NCBI RefSeq assembly: GCF_000633935.1
Contig: NZ_KK214998.1
Coordinates: forward strand, 324,451 to 388,450
DNA length: 64,000 nt
Direction of reading: 5' to 3'
Source: Ectothiorhodospira haloalkaliphila ATCC 51935
GTDB lineage: Bacteria > Pseudomonadota > Gammaproteobacteria > Ectothiorhodospirales > Ectothiorhodospiraceae
In this document: in pieces, positions 28,419 to 38,565 of the stretch
Layout: every line of letters begins with the position of its first letter
Position numbering within the stretch: position 1 is the first letter of the stretch
Translations under genes and position numbers: made by a program
The notes under the pieces: generated by a model
What the model saw: the letters and a program-made list of their open reading frames with translations, nothing else
Told to the model about the DNA's origin: nothing
The model's database searches: none

Positions 28419-29765
28419 ATGTCGCAAACAACCACCTCGGCCCTGGACGAGAAAGATCTGGAAGCCATCGTCAGCCAGGTGCTGGACGAGGCCCGCCGCG
28501 CCGGTGCCACCAGCGCCGAGGCCGCTGCCAGCCAGGACGCCGGGCTGTCGGTCAATGTGCGCCTGGGTGAGGTGGAAACCCTGGAATACCACAAGGATCA
28601 GGGCATCGCCGTCACCGTCTACATGGGGCAGCGCAAGGGCACGGCCAGCACCTCCGATCTCAAGCCCGAGTCGCTTCGGGAGGCGGCCGAGGCAGCCTGC
28701 CGCATCGCCCGTTACACGGCCGAGGACCCCTGTGCCGGTCTGGCCGATCCGGCACTGATGGCGCAGGACTACCCGGCACTGGACCTGGACCATCCCTGGG
28801 GTCTGACGGCCGATGAGGGCATCGAGATTGCCCGTGCCTGTGAGGCGGCCGCCCGGGAGCGGGATGCGCGCATCGTCAATTCCGAGGGAGCCGGAATCAA
28901 CAGTTTTCGTGGCACGGCGGTCTACGGTAATACCCACGGCTTCGTGGGCGGCTATGCCACCACCCGGCACTCCCTGAGTTGCTCGGTGCTGGCCGGTGAC
29001 GATGACGGCAACATGCAGCGAGACTACTGGTACACCGTGGCCCGGCACCGGGACGCCCTGCAGGCGGCACAGGCCGTGGGCGTGGAGGCGGCCGACCGGG
29101 CCCTGCGTCGTCTGGGAGGACGTCGCCTGTCCACGCGCCGCTGCCCGGTGCTGTATTCCCCGGATGTGGCCCGCTCCGTGCTGGGTCACTTCATTGCCGC
29201 CATCCGGGGCAGCACCGTGTATCGCAAGGCCTCGTTCCTGGTGGATCGCCTGGGCGATCCGATCTTTCCGGAGTTCGTGCACATCCACGAGCAGCCGCAC
29301 ATCCCCCGGGCCCTGGGCAGTGCCCCTTTCGACAACGAGGGTGTGGCCACCCGGGCCCGGGATCTGGTCAGCGGCGGACGACTGGAGTCCTACGCCCTGG
29401 ATACCTACGCGGCCCGCAAGCTGGGCATGCAGAGCACCGGCAATGCCGGCGGACTGCGCAACCTGACCATCGACCCCGGCCCCATGGACTTTGAGCAGCT
29501 GCTTGCCGAGATGGGCACGGGCCTGCTGGTGACGGAGTTGATTGGCCATGGCATCAACATGGTCACCGGAGACTATTCCCGGGGCGCGGCCGGGTTCTGG
29601 GTGGAGAATGGCCAGATCCAGTATCCCGTGGAAGAGATCACCGTGGCCGGCAACCTCAAGGACATGTTCCGCGACCTGCGGGCCGTGGGCTCGGACATGG
29701 ACCTGCGCGGCAATGTGCGCACCGGTTCGCTGCTGATTGATGGGCTGACGGTGGCTGGGGAATAG
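28419..29765 (+). CDS. pmbA: Metalloprotease regulatory subunit PmbA (TldE)
   Basis: Partner of TldD. 448 residues from ATG 28419, which has AAAGGAGCCCCC directly upstream; the frame stays open upstream to 28374 but lacks that ribosome site. PmbA features include VETLEYHKDQGIAVTVYMGQ near residue 45 and the C-terminal TELIGHGINMVTGDYSRGAAGFWV. There is no HExxxH motif, as expected for the non-catalytic subunit. It is convergent with the flavoprotein gene 56 bases beyond. Confidence 0.96.
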   Translation: MSQTTTSALDEKDLEAIVSQVLDEARRAGATSAEAAASQDAGLSVNVRLGEVETLEYHKDQGIAVTVYMGQRKGTASTSDLKPESLREAAEAACRIARYTAEDPCAGLADPALMAQDYPALDLDHPWGLTADEGIEIARACEAAARERDARIVNSEGAGINSFRGTAVYGNTHGFVGGYATTRHSLSCSVLAGDDDGNMQRDYWYTVARHRDALQAAQAVGVEAADRALRRLGGRRLSTRRCPVLYSPDVARSVLGHFIAAIRGSTVYRKASFLVDRLGDPIFPEFVHIHEQPHIPRALGSAPFDNEGVATRARDLVSGGRLESYALDTYAARKLGMQSTGNAGGLRNLTIDPGPMDFEQLLAEMGTGLLVTELIGHGINMVTGDYSRGAAGFWVENGQIQYPVEEITVAGNLKDMFRDLRAVGSDMDLRGNVRTGSLLIDGLTVAGE

Positions 29766-29821
29766 ACCCGAGCCGGTGGGGAGCCAGCACATGTGCCCAT
29801 GCAGCGAGGGGCCACGCCCCG

Positions 29822-31255
29822 TCAGGTGGTAGAGGTTTCACTGCCGAAGATGGGTTCACGAAGCCCCCATTTGCCTGCCAGGGTCTCCACGGCGTTGAGC
29901 ACTTCCTCGGCCCGGGCCGGGTGGTTGAAGCGGCCGCGGGCAATCCAGGCCAGGGCCGTTTCCCGGTCCGGCGCCAGGGAGAGCAGATGGATCAACTCCC
30001 CCGCCTGGGCGCCCGTGATCTCTCCCCCCAGCAGTGTGGCCGTGTCCATGTCGGCGATGAGCCGGACGAAGCCCGCCGTGTCATCCTGGCCCAGCGCACA
30101 GGGGGAGGTCTCGAAGGCGGCAAACCCCACGGCCGGTTCGTGGCCGGCGTCCTCCGCGGCATCCTCGTCCATGCCCAGGCGGGCCAGTTCCAGGGCACTG
30201 TAGACCACCACGGGCACCTGCCCGGGGTCCTGCTCCCGGGTGTTGCCGGTGATGATGTTTTCAATGGCCACGGTGGCGTCGGACAGGGCGTGATTGGCTG
30301 TCATCCAGGGGCTGGCCACGTCGCCGATGGCATATACGTGATCGGCGCTGGTACGCAGGTGACCGTCCCGTTGCACAAAGCCGGCATCGTCCGTCTCCAC
30401 CCCGGCGGCATCCAGTGCCAGTCCCTCGGTGTGGGGCACCCGTCCCGTCCCCAGGCAGACCCAGTCCACGGTCACTGCCTCGCCGCCCTCCATCCCCAGT
30501 GTGACGCCATCGTCATGGACATCCACCGACACGAAGCTCACCCCGCTTTGCAATGTGACCCCCTGGGCCGAAAGCGCATCCCGGAGGGCGGTCAGGGCCG
30601 GGCGGCTGAAGTTCAGGCGTCGGAGCATGGGTGATCGGGCCAGCCAGGTGACCTGCTTGCCCATCTGGCTGAAGATGAAGGCAAACTCCGTGGCCACCAC
30701 GCCGCTGCCGATGATGGCGACGCGGTCCCCGGGCGGTGGCGGATCATCAAACAGCATGTCGCTGGTGAGCACCCGGCCCGGCACGGCCTCAAACGGTGGG
30801 GGAACATGGCTATGGGCACCGGTGGCGATGATGATGTGACGGGCGCTGATGGCCTGTTCGCCATGCTGAGTCGTTACCACCAGGGTGTGGGCATCCTGAA
30901 AACGGGCATGGCCGGTGAGTGTGGCCACCTTCAGGTGATGCAGATATTCCTGGTAGCTGCCCCGGATGTGCTCCACCACGGCGCGCTGATGGTTCCAGGC
31001 CTGGTCCATGCGGGCCTTGAGTTCTCCCTCCAGTCCCCGGTTGGCAAAACTGGATTGCGAGGCCACCAGGCGGGCGGTGTGATACCAGTCCTTCTTGGGC
31101 ACACAGCCCCGGTTGAGGCAGCAGCCGCCCCAGTCGGCCTTCTCGATGATGACCACCGACAGTCCCCGCAGGGCGCCCAGCACGGCCGCCCGATAGCCGC
31201 CGGGTCCGGAGCCGATCACTGCCAGGTCAACTTCCTTGGGTGCGTTGTCGGACAT
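29822..31255 (-). CDS. Dihydrolipoamide-dehydrogenase-like pyridine nucleotide-disulfide oxidoreductase
   Basis: 477 residues from ATG 31255. FAD-binding GSGPGGYRAA at about 15-24, redox-active disulfide CLNRGC (C46, C51), second Rossmann motif VAIIGSGVVATEFAF, and ATGAHSHVP and YAIGDV typical of group I enzymes. The C-terminal dimer domain keeps the His-Glu pair as NHPARAEE. Unusual points: an extra cysteine directly before the pair (GGCCLNRGCVPKK rather than GGTCLNVGC) and no 2-oxoacid dehydrogenase or glycine-cleavage genes nearby. It is therefore probably not the housekeeping E3; the electron acceptor is unknown. Confidence 0.85.
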   Translation of the reverse strand: MSDNAPKEVDLAVIGSGPGGYRAAVLGALRGLSVVIIEKADWGGCCLNRGCVPKKDWYHTARLVASQSSFANRGLEGELKARMDQAWNHQRAVVEHIRGSYQEYLHHLKVATLTGHARFQDAHTLVVTTQHGEQAISARHIIIATGAHSHVPPPFEAVPGRVLTSDMLFDDPPPPGDRVAIIGSGVVATEFAFIFSQMGKQVTWLARSPMLRRLNFSRPALTALRDALSAQGVTLQSGVSFVSVDVHDDGVTLGMEGGEAVTVDWVCLGTGRVPHTEGLALDAAGVETDDAGFVQRDGHLRTSADHVYAIGDVASPWMTANHALSDATVAIENIITGNTREQDPGQVPVVVYSALELARLGMDEDAAEDAGHEPAVGFAAFETSPCALGQDDTAGFVRLIADMDTATLLGGEITGAQAGELIHLLSLAPDRETALAWIARGRFNHPARAEEVLNAVETLAGKWGLREPIFGSETSTT

Positions 31256-31287
31256 GGGGGCTCCCTGTGGGCTGGTGGGAGAGGATG

Positions 31288-32094
31288 TCATCGGGGACTG
31301 TCGTGCCACTCCAGGGAGCGGAGGTTGAGAACCACGCTATCGCCGTTCTGCTCCTGCTCCAGGCGCACCGGCAGGTAGTTCATGCGCGGCGCGAACCAGG
31401 TGCTGACAGTGGTATCCCTATCCTCGATCTCCCGGATCACGGGAATGGCCTCCACCCGGCCCATGGGGGTGGTGATGTTGCGCGGCTCTCCCACCGTGAA
31501 GTGATAGGTGCGAACACGGTCGCGATCCACGATGGTCTGGCTGAATTCCTTCTCGCCCCGGTGCAGCCTGTTGATCATGGCCAGTTGCAGGGCAAAACGA
31601 TCCACCGCGTCGTGGGGCAGGTCCAGTTCGAAGGGCTTGTCATTGTGCATGCCCTTCACCCGATACTCCTCCCAGTCGAAACGGCTCTCGGTGAGCCGCT
31701 TGCGGCTGCCGCCGGTATGGCTGTAGAGGTACTCCTCGCTGCGCAGGCCGTCGGGCGTCATGCGCATGATGCTTTGTTCGATGATCTCGTCACTACGCAC
31801 CCAGGAGAGCACGCCGGTGGGTCGCAGGCGGGCGCGGTATCGCAGGAACTGCCCCTCGCGGGTGAGGGTGATGTGTCCCACCACCGAGAGCCCCATCTTC
31901 TGGGCCTCGTACTCCGCGGTGTAGGAGGGCGGGACGAAGGGCATGGACTGGGCCGCCACCGGCAGACAGGCCAGCAACAGTACCAGGCCCAGCACCATGG
32001 CGAGCGCCGCGGCCAGGGGCCTGGGTGCCCGATCAGGCGTCCAATGGTGTGTCGGCCTCCACCTGGAGGGGGGTGTGCAGGGTTTTTTCATCAA
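31288..32094 (-). CDS. DUF3108 exported protein
   Basis: 268 residues if started at ATG 32094. Signal or anchor helix LAAALAMVLGLVLLLACLPVAAQ, then a beta-rich DUF3108 domain (YTAEYEAQKMGLSVVGHITL, RTYHFTVGEPRNITTPMGRVEAIPV, WFAPRMNYLPVRLEQE). Function unknown, probably periplasmic. The start is uncertain: 32094 overlaps purN by 62 bases, while ATG 31998 would leave a signal without positive charge. The purM-purN-DUF3108 order is conserved in related bacteria. Confidence 0.87.
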   Translation of the reverse strand: MMKKPCTPPSRWRPTHHWTPDRAPRPLAAALAMVLGLVLLLACLPVAAQSMPFVPPSYTAEYEAQKMGLSVVGHITLTREGQFLRYRARLRPTGVLSWVRSDEIIEQSIMRMTPDGLRSEEYLYSHTGGSRKRLTESRFDWEEYRVKGMHNDKPFELDLPHDAVDRFALQLAMINRLHRGEKEFSQTIVDRDRVRTYHFTVGEPRNITTPMGRVEAIPVIREIEDRDTTVSTWFAPRMNYLPVRLEQEQNGDSVVLNLRSLEWHDSPR

Positions 32095-32704
32095 GCCTTA
32101 CCTGTCCATCTGCGAGTGTCAGCCGCCCCTGGCAGAACCAGCGCACCACCTGGGGATAAACGCGGTGTTCCTGCTGCTGTACGCGGGCGGCCAGGATGTC
32201 GGGTGTGTCATCCCTGAGCACCGGCACCCGGGCCTGTATGATCACCGGACCGCCGTCCAGTTCGGTGTTGACGAAATGAACGCTGCAGCCGTGACCTTCG
32301 ACACCGTCCTTGAGCGCCCGTTCATGAGTATGCAGCCCCCGGTAGGCGGGCAGCAGCGATGGGTGGATGTTGATCAGTCGGCCCGCGTAGTGACCCACGA
32401 AGTCCGGAGTGAGCACACGCATGAAGCCGGCCAGCACCACCAGATCCGGGGCATGGGCATCGATGCCGGTCATCAGGGCGGCGTCGAAGGCCTCTCGGTC
32501 CCCATGATCCCGATGATTGATGACCTCATGGTGAATCCCTGCGCGGGCAGCCCGATCAAGGCCCGCCACGCCGGGGCGGTTGCTGATCACGGCGCGAATG
32601 CAACCGGGGATGCGGCCATCCTTCACGGCGTCGATCAGGGCCTGGAGGTTGGTGCCCGATCCCGAGATGAGCACCACGATGCCCGGCTGTGCGGCAGCGC
32701 CCAT
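32033..32704 (-). CDS. purN: Phosphoribosylglycinamide formyltransferase
   Basis: Transfers formyl from 10-formyl-THF to GAR in purine synthesis. 223 residues with SGSGTNLQALID near the N-terminus, the folate-site LVVLAGFMRVL, NIHPSLLPAYRGLHTHERAL, and HFVNTELDGGPVIIQARVPV. The catalytic Asn-His-Asp set lies in these motifs. ATG 32704 overlaps the purM stop by one base, so translation is coupled. Confidence 0.97.
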   Translation of the reverse strand: MGAAAQPGIVVLISGSGTNLQALIDAVKDGRIPGCIRAVISNRPGVAGLDRAARAGIHHEVINHRDHGDREAFDAALMTGIDAHAPDLVVLAGFMRVLTPDFVGHYAGRLINIHPSLLPAYRGLHTHERALKDGVEGHGCSVHFVNTELDGGPVIIQARVPVLRDDTPDILAARVQQQEHRVYPQVVRWFCQGRLTLADGQVRLDEKTLHTPLQVEADTPLDA

Positions 32705-33759
32705 CAGCGTACCAGTTCCACGTGAGGTGCACCCTCGCCCGGGGCGATCTCACCCAGGCGCCAGCTGTTGATGCCCTCGTTCTTCAGGAGTTCCTGGGCG
32801 GCAGCAACCGCCTGGGAGGGTAGCACCACCACCATGCCGATGCCGCAGTTGAAGGTGCGCAGCATCTCCCGTTCCTCCACGCCCCCGGCCTGGCGCAGCC
32901 AGTCGAACACGGCCGGTCGTGGCCAGGCATCCGGGTTCACCCGGGCCTGGGTGCCTTCGGGCATCACCCGGGGCAGGTTTTCCAGCAGACCGCCCCCGGT
33001 GATATGGGCCAGGGCGTGCACGGGCTGGGCCTGCATCAGGGCCAGCAGGGGTTTGACATAGATCCGCGTGGGGGCCATCAGGGCCTCACCCAGGGTCACC
33101 TCGCCACAGGGGGCGTCCAGATCCGCTTCGGTCAGCTCGATCAGTCGCCGGATCAGGGAATAGCCGTTGGAATGGGGGCCGGAGGCCTCCAGGCCGAGCA
33201 GGACATCACCGGGGCCCACCTGGCTGCCGTCGATCAGACGGGACTTTTCCACGATGCCCACCGCAAACCCGGCCAGATCGTATTCTCCGTCTCCGTACAT
33301 GCCCGGCATCTCGGCGGTTTCTCCACCCACCAGTGCGCAGCCTGCCAGAGCGCAGCCGTCGGCAATGCCCTTCACCACGTCGGCGGCGGTGTCCACGTCC
33401 AGGGCGCCGGTGGCGTAGTAATCCAGAAAGAACAGGGGTTCGGCCCCCTGAACGATGATGTCATTGACGCACATGCCCACCAGGTCGATCCCGATGCTGT
33501 CGTGGCGTCCCAGCTGCTGGGCCAGCTTCAGCTTGGTGCCCACGCCATCCGTGCCGGAGACCAGCACCGGTTCGCGGTAATCCTGCCAGGGGAGCTCGAA
33601 CAGGGCACCAAAGCTCCCCAGGCCCGCCATCACGCCGGGGCGCCGGGTGCGCTGGGCATGGGGCTTGATGCGCTCCACAAGGGCATTGCCTGCATCGATA
33701 TTGACGCCAGCATCCTGGTACCGGATGCCCTGGGCGGGTGGTTTGTCGTTCTGGGCCAT
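32704..33759 (-). CDS. purM: Phosphoribosylformylglycinamidine cyclo-ligase (AIR synthetase)
   Basis: ATP-dependent ring closure giving AIR in purine synthesis. 351 residues with the PurM marks [59 protein letters not shown] and [14 protein letters not shown]. It is first in the purM-purN-DUF3108 operon. A good sigma-70-type promoter lies about 105 bases upstream (33862-33890). Confidence 0.97.
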   Translation of the reverse strand: MAQNDKPPAQGIRYQDAGVNIDAGNALVERIKPHAQRTRRPGVMAGLGSFGALFELPWQDYREPVLVSGTDGVGTKLKLAQQLGRHDSIGIDLVGMCVNDIIVQGAEPLFFLDYYATGALDVDTAADVVKGIADGCALAGCALVGGETAEMPGMYGDGEYDLAGFAVGIVEKSRLIDGSQVGPGDVLLGLEASGPHSNGYSLIRRLIELTEADLDAPCGEVTLGEALMAPTRIYVKPLLALMQAQPVHALAHITGGGLLENLPRVMPEGTQARVNPDAWPRPAVFDWLRQAGGVEEREMLRTFNCGIGMVVVLPSQAVAAAQELLKNEGINSWRLGEIAPGEGAPHVELVR

Positions 33760-33861
33760 GGTGCATGTCCTTGAGTGGATGGATGCCGGCTGGCGCTTGG
33801 CGGGGCAGGGCCGGCAATCGGGTCGCGAACCGGTGCCTGCCGGGTGCTGACGGGGGCTGTG

Positions 33862-33890
33862 ATGTTAGCGACGCCGGGTGTTGCTGTAAA
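33862..33890 (-). promoter_or_regulatory. Predicted purMN promoter
   Basis: On the minus strand TTTACA (33890-33885) and TAACAT (33867-33862) are separated by 17 bases; matches are 5/6 and 4/6 to sigma-70 consensus. This leaves a leader of about 95 bases before purM. I see no recognisable PurR box. Confidence 0.55.
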
Positions 33891-33959
33891 CCGAGGCGGT
33901 GGGCCCGGCAGTTATGGTATTTTAGCCGCACAGACACCCCTAGCCCTAGTCCTGGTGCC

Positions 33960-35024
33960 ATGAAATCAGTTGTTCAGTCCCGGCCGTTCCTATCCGTGGT
34001 TTTGGCGCTCGCCGCCCTGGCCTGGGCTCCGGTCGCGCTGGCGCTGCCCCCGGCAGGCCTGGATGAGGCCCAGGTGCCCGTGGATACCCGCGATCGGCCC
34101 GAGCGCGCCGAGGCCTTCTCCAGGGCCCTGGGTCAGGTGCTGGTCAAATATACCGGAGATCGTGCCCTGGCTGACGATGAGCGGGTGGCCGGGTTCCTGG
34201 AACAGGCCCCCCGTCATGTCCGTCAATACCGCTACCAGGAGCAACCTGACGGCAGCAATGCCCTATGGGTGCGCTTTGACACGGCCCCCCTGGAGCGTTT
34301 CCTGCGCGACAGTGGTCTGCCGGTCTGGGGACGGGACAGGCCGGCCTTGCTGGTCTGGATGCTGGTGCAGGATGATGAAGAGCGGCGCCTGGTGGGCGAT
34401 CAGGATGCCGGTGAGGCACGCCACGCCATGGAGCGTGTTGCCCGCGAGCGCGGCCTGCCGTTGATCTTCCCTCTGCTGGACATGGAAGACCAGGCCCGTG
34501 TCAGCCCCGCCGATGTGGTGGGTGGGTTTGACGATTCCTTGCGCGAGGCCTCTGCCCGCTACAGCCCCGATGGCATGCTCGTGGTGCGTGTCCGTGAGCG
34601 CGGCGGCAACTGGGAGGGGCGTTTCCAACTGCATGTGGAGCAAGGCGGCGGCAGCTGGGAGATGCGGGATGGTCAACTGTCAGGCCTCATGCAGCAGGGA
34701 GTGGACCAGGTGGCGGATAATCTGAGCCGGCAGATGGTGGTCACGGGTCTGCAGCAGGACCGGGAGGGTGTGAAGGTCGTGGTGACGGGGATCGGCTCCC
34801 TGTCCGACTACCTGCGCGCCGGCCGGTACCTGTCGAATATGGCCCCGGTGAGCCGTGTGCAGCCCCAGGGCCTGGATGCTGAGCGGGCCCTGTTCCTGGT
34901 GCAGGTGCGTGGCGAGGCCAGGGATCTGGAACGGGCCGCGCGGCTGGGCTCCACCCTGGCGCCCGCATCCCTGGATGATGAAAACGAGGCCGGCGAGGCC
35001 CTTGGATTCAGGTTGCTGCGGTGA
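33960..35024 (+). CDS. DUF2066 exported protein
   Basis: 354 residues from ATG 33960 with a clear signal peptide (SRPFLSVVLALAALAWAPVALALPPA). The mature part matches the DUF2066 pattern (VPVDTRDRPERAEAFSRALGQVLVKYTG near the start, GLPLIFPLLDMED in the middle). Function unknown. A possible extended -10 (TGGTATTTT) lies at 33916-33923. The stop overlaps the GTG of the next gene, and the DUF2066-...-hda order next to purMN is conserved in Pseudomonas-like genomes. Confidence 0.88.
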   Translation: MKSVVQSRPFLSVVLALAALAWAPVALALPPAGLDEAQVPVDTRDRPERAEAFSRALGQVLVKYTGDRALADDERVAGFLEQAPRHVRQYRYQEQPDGSNALWVRFDTAPLERFLRDSGLPVWGRDRPALLVWMLVQDDEERRLVGDQDAGEARHAMERVARERGLPLIFPLLDMEDQARVSPADVVGGFDDSLREASARYSPDGMLVVRVRERGGNWEGRFQLHVEQGGGSWEMRDGQLSGLMQQGVDQVADNLSRQMVVTGLQQDREGVKVVVTGIGSLSDYLRAGRYLSNMAPVSRVQPQGLDAERALFLVQVRGEARDLERAARLGSTLAPASLDDENEAGEALGFRLLR

Positions 35025-35590
35025 GTCTGCGTCAACTACCCAACACGATCACACTGCTGCGCATCGCCCTGACGGTGCCCATTGTCTGGGCGCTGCTGGT
35101 CGAGCAATACGGGCTGGTGCTGTGGCTGCTGCTCCTGGCCGGACTGTCCGATGCCCTGGACGGCTGGCTTGTGCGCCGCTACGGCTGGTACACCCGCCTG
35201 GGCGGATATCTGGACCCGCTGGCGGACAAGATACTGGTGGTGAGCACCTACTTCACCGTGGCCTGGACGGGGCTGCTGCCCTGGTGGCTGGTGGCCCTGG
35301 TGGTGGCCCGGGAGGTCATCATTCTCAGTGGTGCCCTGGCCTTCCGGGCGGTGACGCGCAGCCTGGAGATGCAACCGCTGTTCATCAGCAAGGTGAACAC
35401 CTTCATGCAGATCGTGCTGGTCCTCTCGGTCATCGTGAGCGCGGGGGTGCTCTCCCTGCCGGCCTGGTATCTGGATGGCATGCTCCTGCTGGTGCTTTTC
35501 ACCACGGTCAGCAGCGGCCTGGCCTATGTGGTGGCCTGGAGTCGCAAGGCCTTCAATCATGGCCGTGCCACCGTTGAACCCCCGCGGTGA
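35021..35590 (+). CDS. CDP-alcohol phosphatidyltransferase family protein
   Basis: 189 residues, multi-pass membrane protein. The CDP-alcohol motif is DGWLVRRYGWYTRLGGYLDPLADK, i.e. DG-x2-VR-x8-G-x3-D-x3-D, with Val replacing the usual Ala before Arg. The N-terminus NTITLLRIALTVPIV resembles PgsA, and the size fits phosphatidylglycerophosphate synthase, but the family also contains cardiolipin-synthase-like enzymes, so the product is not certain. Start GTG 35021 overlaps the preceding stop (GTGA), and hda begins 4 bases after it. Confidence 0.85.
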   Translation: MSLRQLPNTITLLRIALTVPIVWALLVEQYGLVLWLLLLAGLSDALDGWLVRRYGWYTRLGGYLDPLADKILVVSTYFTVAWTGLLPWWLVALVVAREVIILSGALAFRAVTRSLEMQPLFISKVNTFMQIVLVLSVIVSAGVLSLPAWYLDGMLLLVLFTTVSSGLAYVVAWSRKAFNHGRATVEPPR

Positions 35591-35594
35591 CGTC

Positions 35595-36286
35595 ATGACC
35601 CAGCAACTGACCCTGGATGTGGCGCTGCGTGATGGCGCCACTTTCGATGTCTTTCACTCCGGTGACCATCCTTTGGGCCCGGAGGCGGTGCGTGCGGCCG
35701 CTCAGGGCACGGGGGAGCCCCAGGTGTACCTTTTCGGTGAAGCCGGCTGCGGCAAGACGCATCTGCTGGAGGCGGCCTGCCATGAGGTTTGCCGGGCGGG
35801 GGGACGGATCGCCTATCTGCCCATGGGGCTGCTGGCCGATAGTGGCCCGGGCGTCCTGGATGGCTGGGAGGGGCTGGATCTCATCGCTCTGGACGACCTG
35901 GACCGGATGCCGAGGGCGGCAGATTTCGAGCGGGCCCTGTTCGACTTCATCAATCGTCAGCGGGATGCCGGGACGCGCCTGGTGCTCGCCTCGCGCACGG
36001 CCCCGCAGTCCCTCTCCGTGGCCCTCCCGGATTTGCGATCGCGTCTGCTCTGGGGGCCGGTGTTCCAGCTCCATGAGCTCAGTGACGTCCACAAGCGTGA
36101 GGTGCTCGTGCACCGTGCCCGCCGTCGCGGTTTTGACCTGCCCCCGGACGCCTGTGACTACCTGCTGCGCCACAAGCGCCGGGATCTGACTTCACTCATG
36201 GGGCTTCTGGACCGCCTGGACAAGGCCTCGCTCCGGGACAAGCGCAAGATCACCCTGCCTTTCGTGCGCAAGGTGCTCCAGGCCGA

Positions 36287-36290
<4 letters not shown>
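35595..36290 (+). CDS. hda: DnaA regulatory inactivator Hda
   Basis: AAA+ protein that, with the beta clamp, promotes DnaA-ATP hydrolysis after initiation. 231 residues from ATG 35595. A clamp-binding motif opens the protein (QQLTLDV), then Walker A GEAGCGKTHLLEA and Walker B LIALDDLDRM, and DnaA-like LRSRLLWG arginine-containing box VI. It follows the phosphatidyltransferase gene by 4 bases. Its stop codon overlaps, on the opposite strand, the stop of the DUF2069 gene (shared CTAG). Confidence 0.94.
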
Positions 36291-37316
<1,026 letters not shown>

Positions 37317-37347
37317 TCAAAGGTTTTGTCTGTAGGTGGTTGTTGCC

Positions 37348-37376
37348 TTGACGGTTTTGTAGTCTGATGCTAGTGT
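37348..37376 (+). promoter_or_regulatory. Predicted promoter of the DUF4398/LysM lipoprotein genes
   Basis: TTGACG (37348-37353), a 17-base spacer and TAGTGT (37371-37376). The -35 matches 5/6 and the predicted transcript start is about 28 bases before the GTG at 37411. Confidence 0.55.
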
Positions 37377-37410
37377 CCTCACATCTCTCACGGGAGCCTC
37401 AGACGCCATC

Positions 37411-37746
37411 GTGAACTCTAATCGCATGCTGCTTTTCTTTCCCCGCCCTGTCGGCCGGCGTCGCGCCATATTATACGCCCTGGCCCTGCTTGTGGGGGCC
37501 GTGCTGATGCTGTCGGGCTGTGCCACCACGCCGCCCGTTCAGGAGATGAGTGATGCCCGGCAGGCCCTGAGGGCAGCCGAGGAGGCTCGGGCCCCCGACC
37601 TTGCGGGCGACACCTATCAGCGTTCCCGAGAACTGCTGGAGCAGGCCGAAACCCGGTTGCAGCAGGGTGAGTACCGCTCAGCACGCTACAAGGCCAAGGA
37701 GGCCAAGCGTCTGGCCATTGAGGCCCGCATTCGGTCCGGGGATTGA
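37411..37746 (+). CDS. DUF4398 lipoprotein
   Basis: 111 residues. A lipoprotein signal (ILYALALLVGAVLMLSGC, lipobox LSGC) is followed by an alanine/glutamate-rich helical region (DARQALRAAEEARAPDLAGDTY and QAETRLQQGEYRSARYKAKEAKRLAIEA), the DUF4398 pattern. Start GTG 37411 with GGGAG 14 bases upstream, rather far. Probably an outer-membrane-anchored coiled coil; function unknown. Acts next to the LysM lipoprotein gene. Confidence 0.82.
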   Translation: MNSNRMLLFFPRPVGRRRAILYALALLVGAVLMLSGCATTPPVQEMSDARQALRAAEEARAPDLAGDTYQRSRELLEQAETRLQQGEYRSARYKAKEAKRLAIEARIRSGD

Positions 37747-37853
37747 CCCCGTCGTGCGGTTCGCGTTGCGCTGCGGGATCGTCTAGAATAACAGGCATCG
37801 GGGGGCGTCCCCTTTGTCTCGCTTACCAAGATCAAAAAAGGGAGTCTGTGGCC

Positions 37854-38441
37854 GTGAAAACCAAAAAGAACACGATACTTTTGGCGGGCGTGGTGTCCGC
37901 GGCCCTGCTGTCGGGCTGCGCCACCGTGTCGGAGACCCCTGTAGGAACAGCCTACCTGGTGGATGCAAGTGGCGAGCATGTGAGAAGCGCCGCCGGGGAC
38001 TGCTGGCGCACCGGCTACTGGACCGAAGAGCGAGCCAACGAGACCTGCGATCCGCAGCTGTTTGCCCGTGCCCCTGAGCCGGCTCCAGAGCCCACCCCCG
38101 AGCCTGCACCGCCTCCGGCCGAGCCGGAGCCGGAACCTGAGCCCAGTTTCATGTCGTATCACGTGGAGCGGGGTGATAGCCTCTGGAAAATCTCTGGCAA
38201 GAGTTCCGTGTACGGCAACCCCTACCAGTGGCCCCTGATCTACCGCGCCAACGTGGACCAGATCCGCGATGCCGACCTGATCTTCCCGGGGCAGGAGTTG
38301 CGGATCGAGCGGAATCCGGCATCGGCCGACGTGGACGAGGCGGTACGGCATGCCCGCACCCGGGGCGCCTGGCAGGTCGGCCCGGTGGAGCGCTCTGACC
38401 TGCGCTACCTGGAACAGTATGGGCTGTCTCCCAAGCGTTGA
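37854..38441 (+). CDS. LysM-domain lipoprotein
   Basis: 195 residues. Signal with lipobox (ILLAGVVSAALLSGC), a Pro/Glu-rich spacer (about 70-95), then a LysM peptidoglycan-binding domain: YHVERGDSLWKISGKSSVYGNPYQWPLIYRAN...IFPGQELRI. Start: GGAG at 37841-37844 favours GTG 37854 (9-base spacing) over GTG 37848 (3 bases). Likely ties the outer membrane to peptidoglycan, working with the neighbouring DUF4398 lipoprotein. Ended by a strong hairpin at 38489. Confidence 0.88.
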   Translation: MKTKKNTILLAGVVSAALLSGCATVSETPVGTAYLVDASGEHVRSAAGDCWRTGYWTEERANETCDPQLFARAPEPAPEPTPEPAPPPAEPEPEPEPSFMSYHVERGDSLWKISGKSSVYGNPYQWPLIYRANVDQIRDADLIFPGQELRIERNPASADVDEAVRHARTRGAWQVGPVERSDLRYLEQYGLSPKR

Positions 38442-38488
38442 TCCTGGGGGGCTTCGGGCCCGAACATGACCAATGCCGCAGTACTTGA

Positions 38489-38518
38489 TGGAAGGGCCCG
38501 CCTTGGCGGGCCCTTCCA
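38489..38518 (+). terminator. Strong GC hairpin after the LysM gene
   Basis: TGGAAGGGCCCGCC and GGCGGGCCCTTCCA are perfectly complementary over 14 bases with a two-base gap. No T-tract follows (CGTTGTG), so it may act as an intrinsic terminator only weakly, or protect a 3' end. Confidence 0.55.
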
Positions 38519-38565
38519 CGTTGTGCCCACCTGTCGAAAGACAGCCGGATACGGAGTCAAACATC

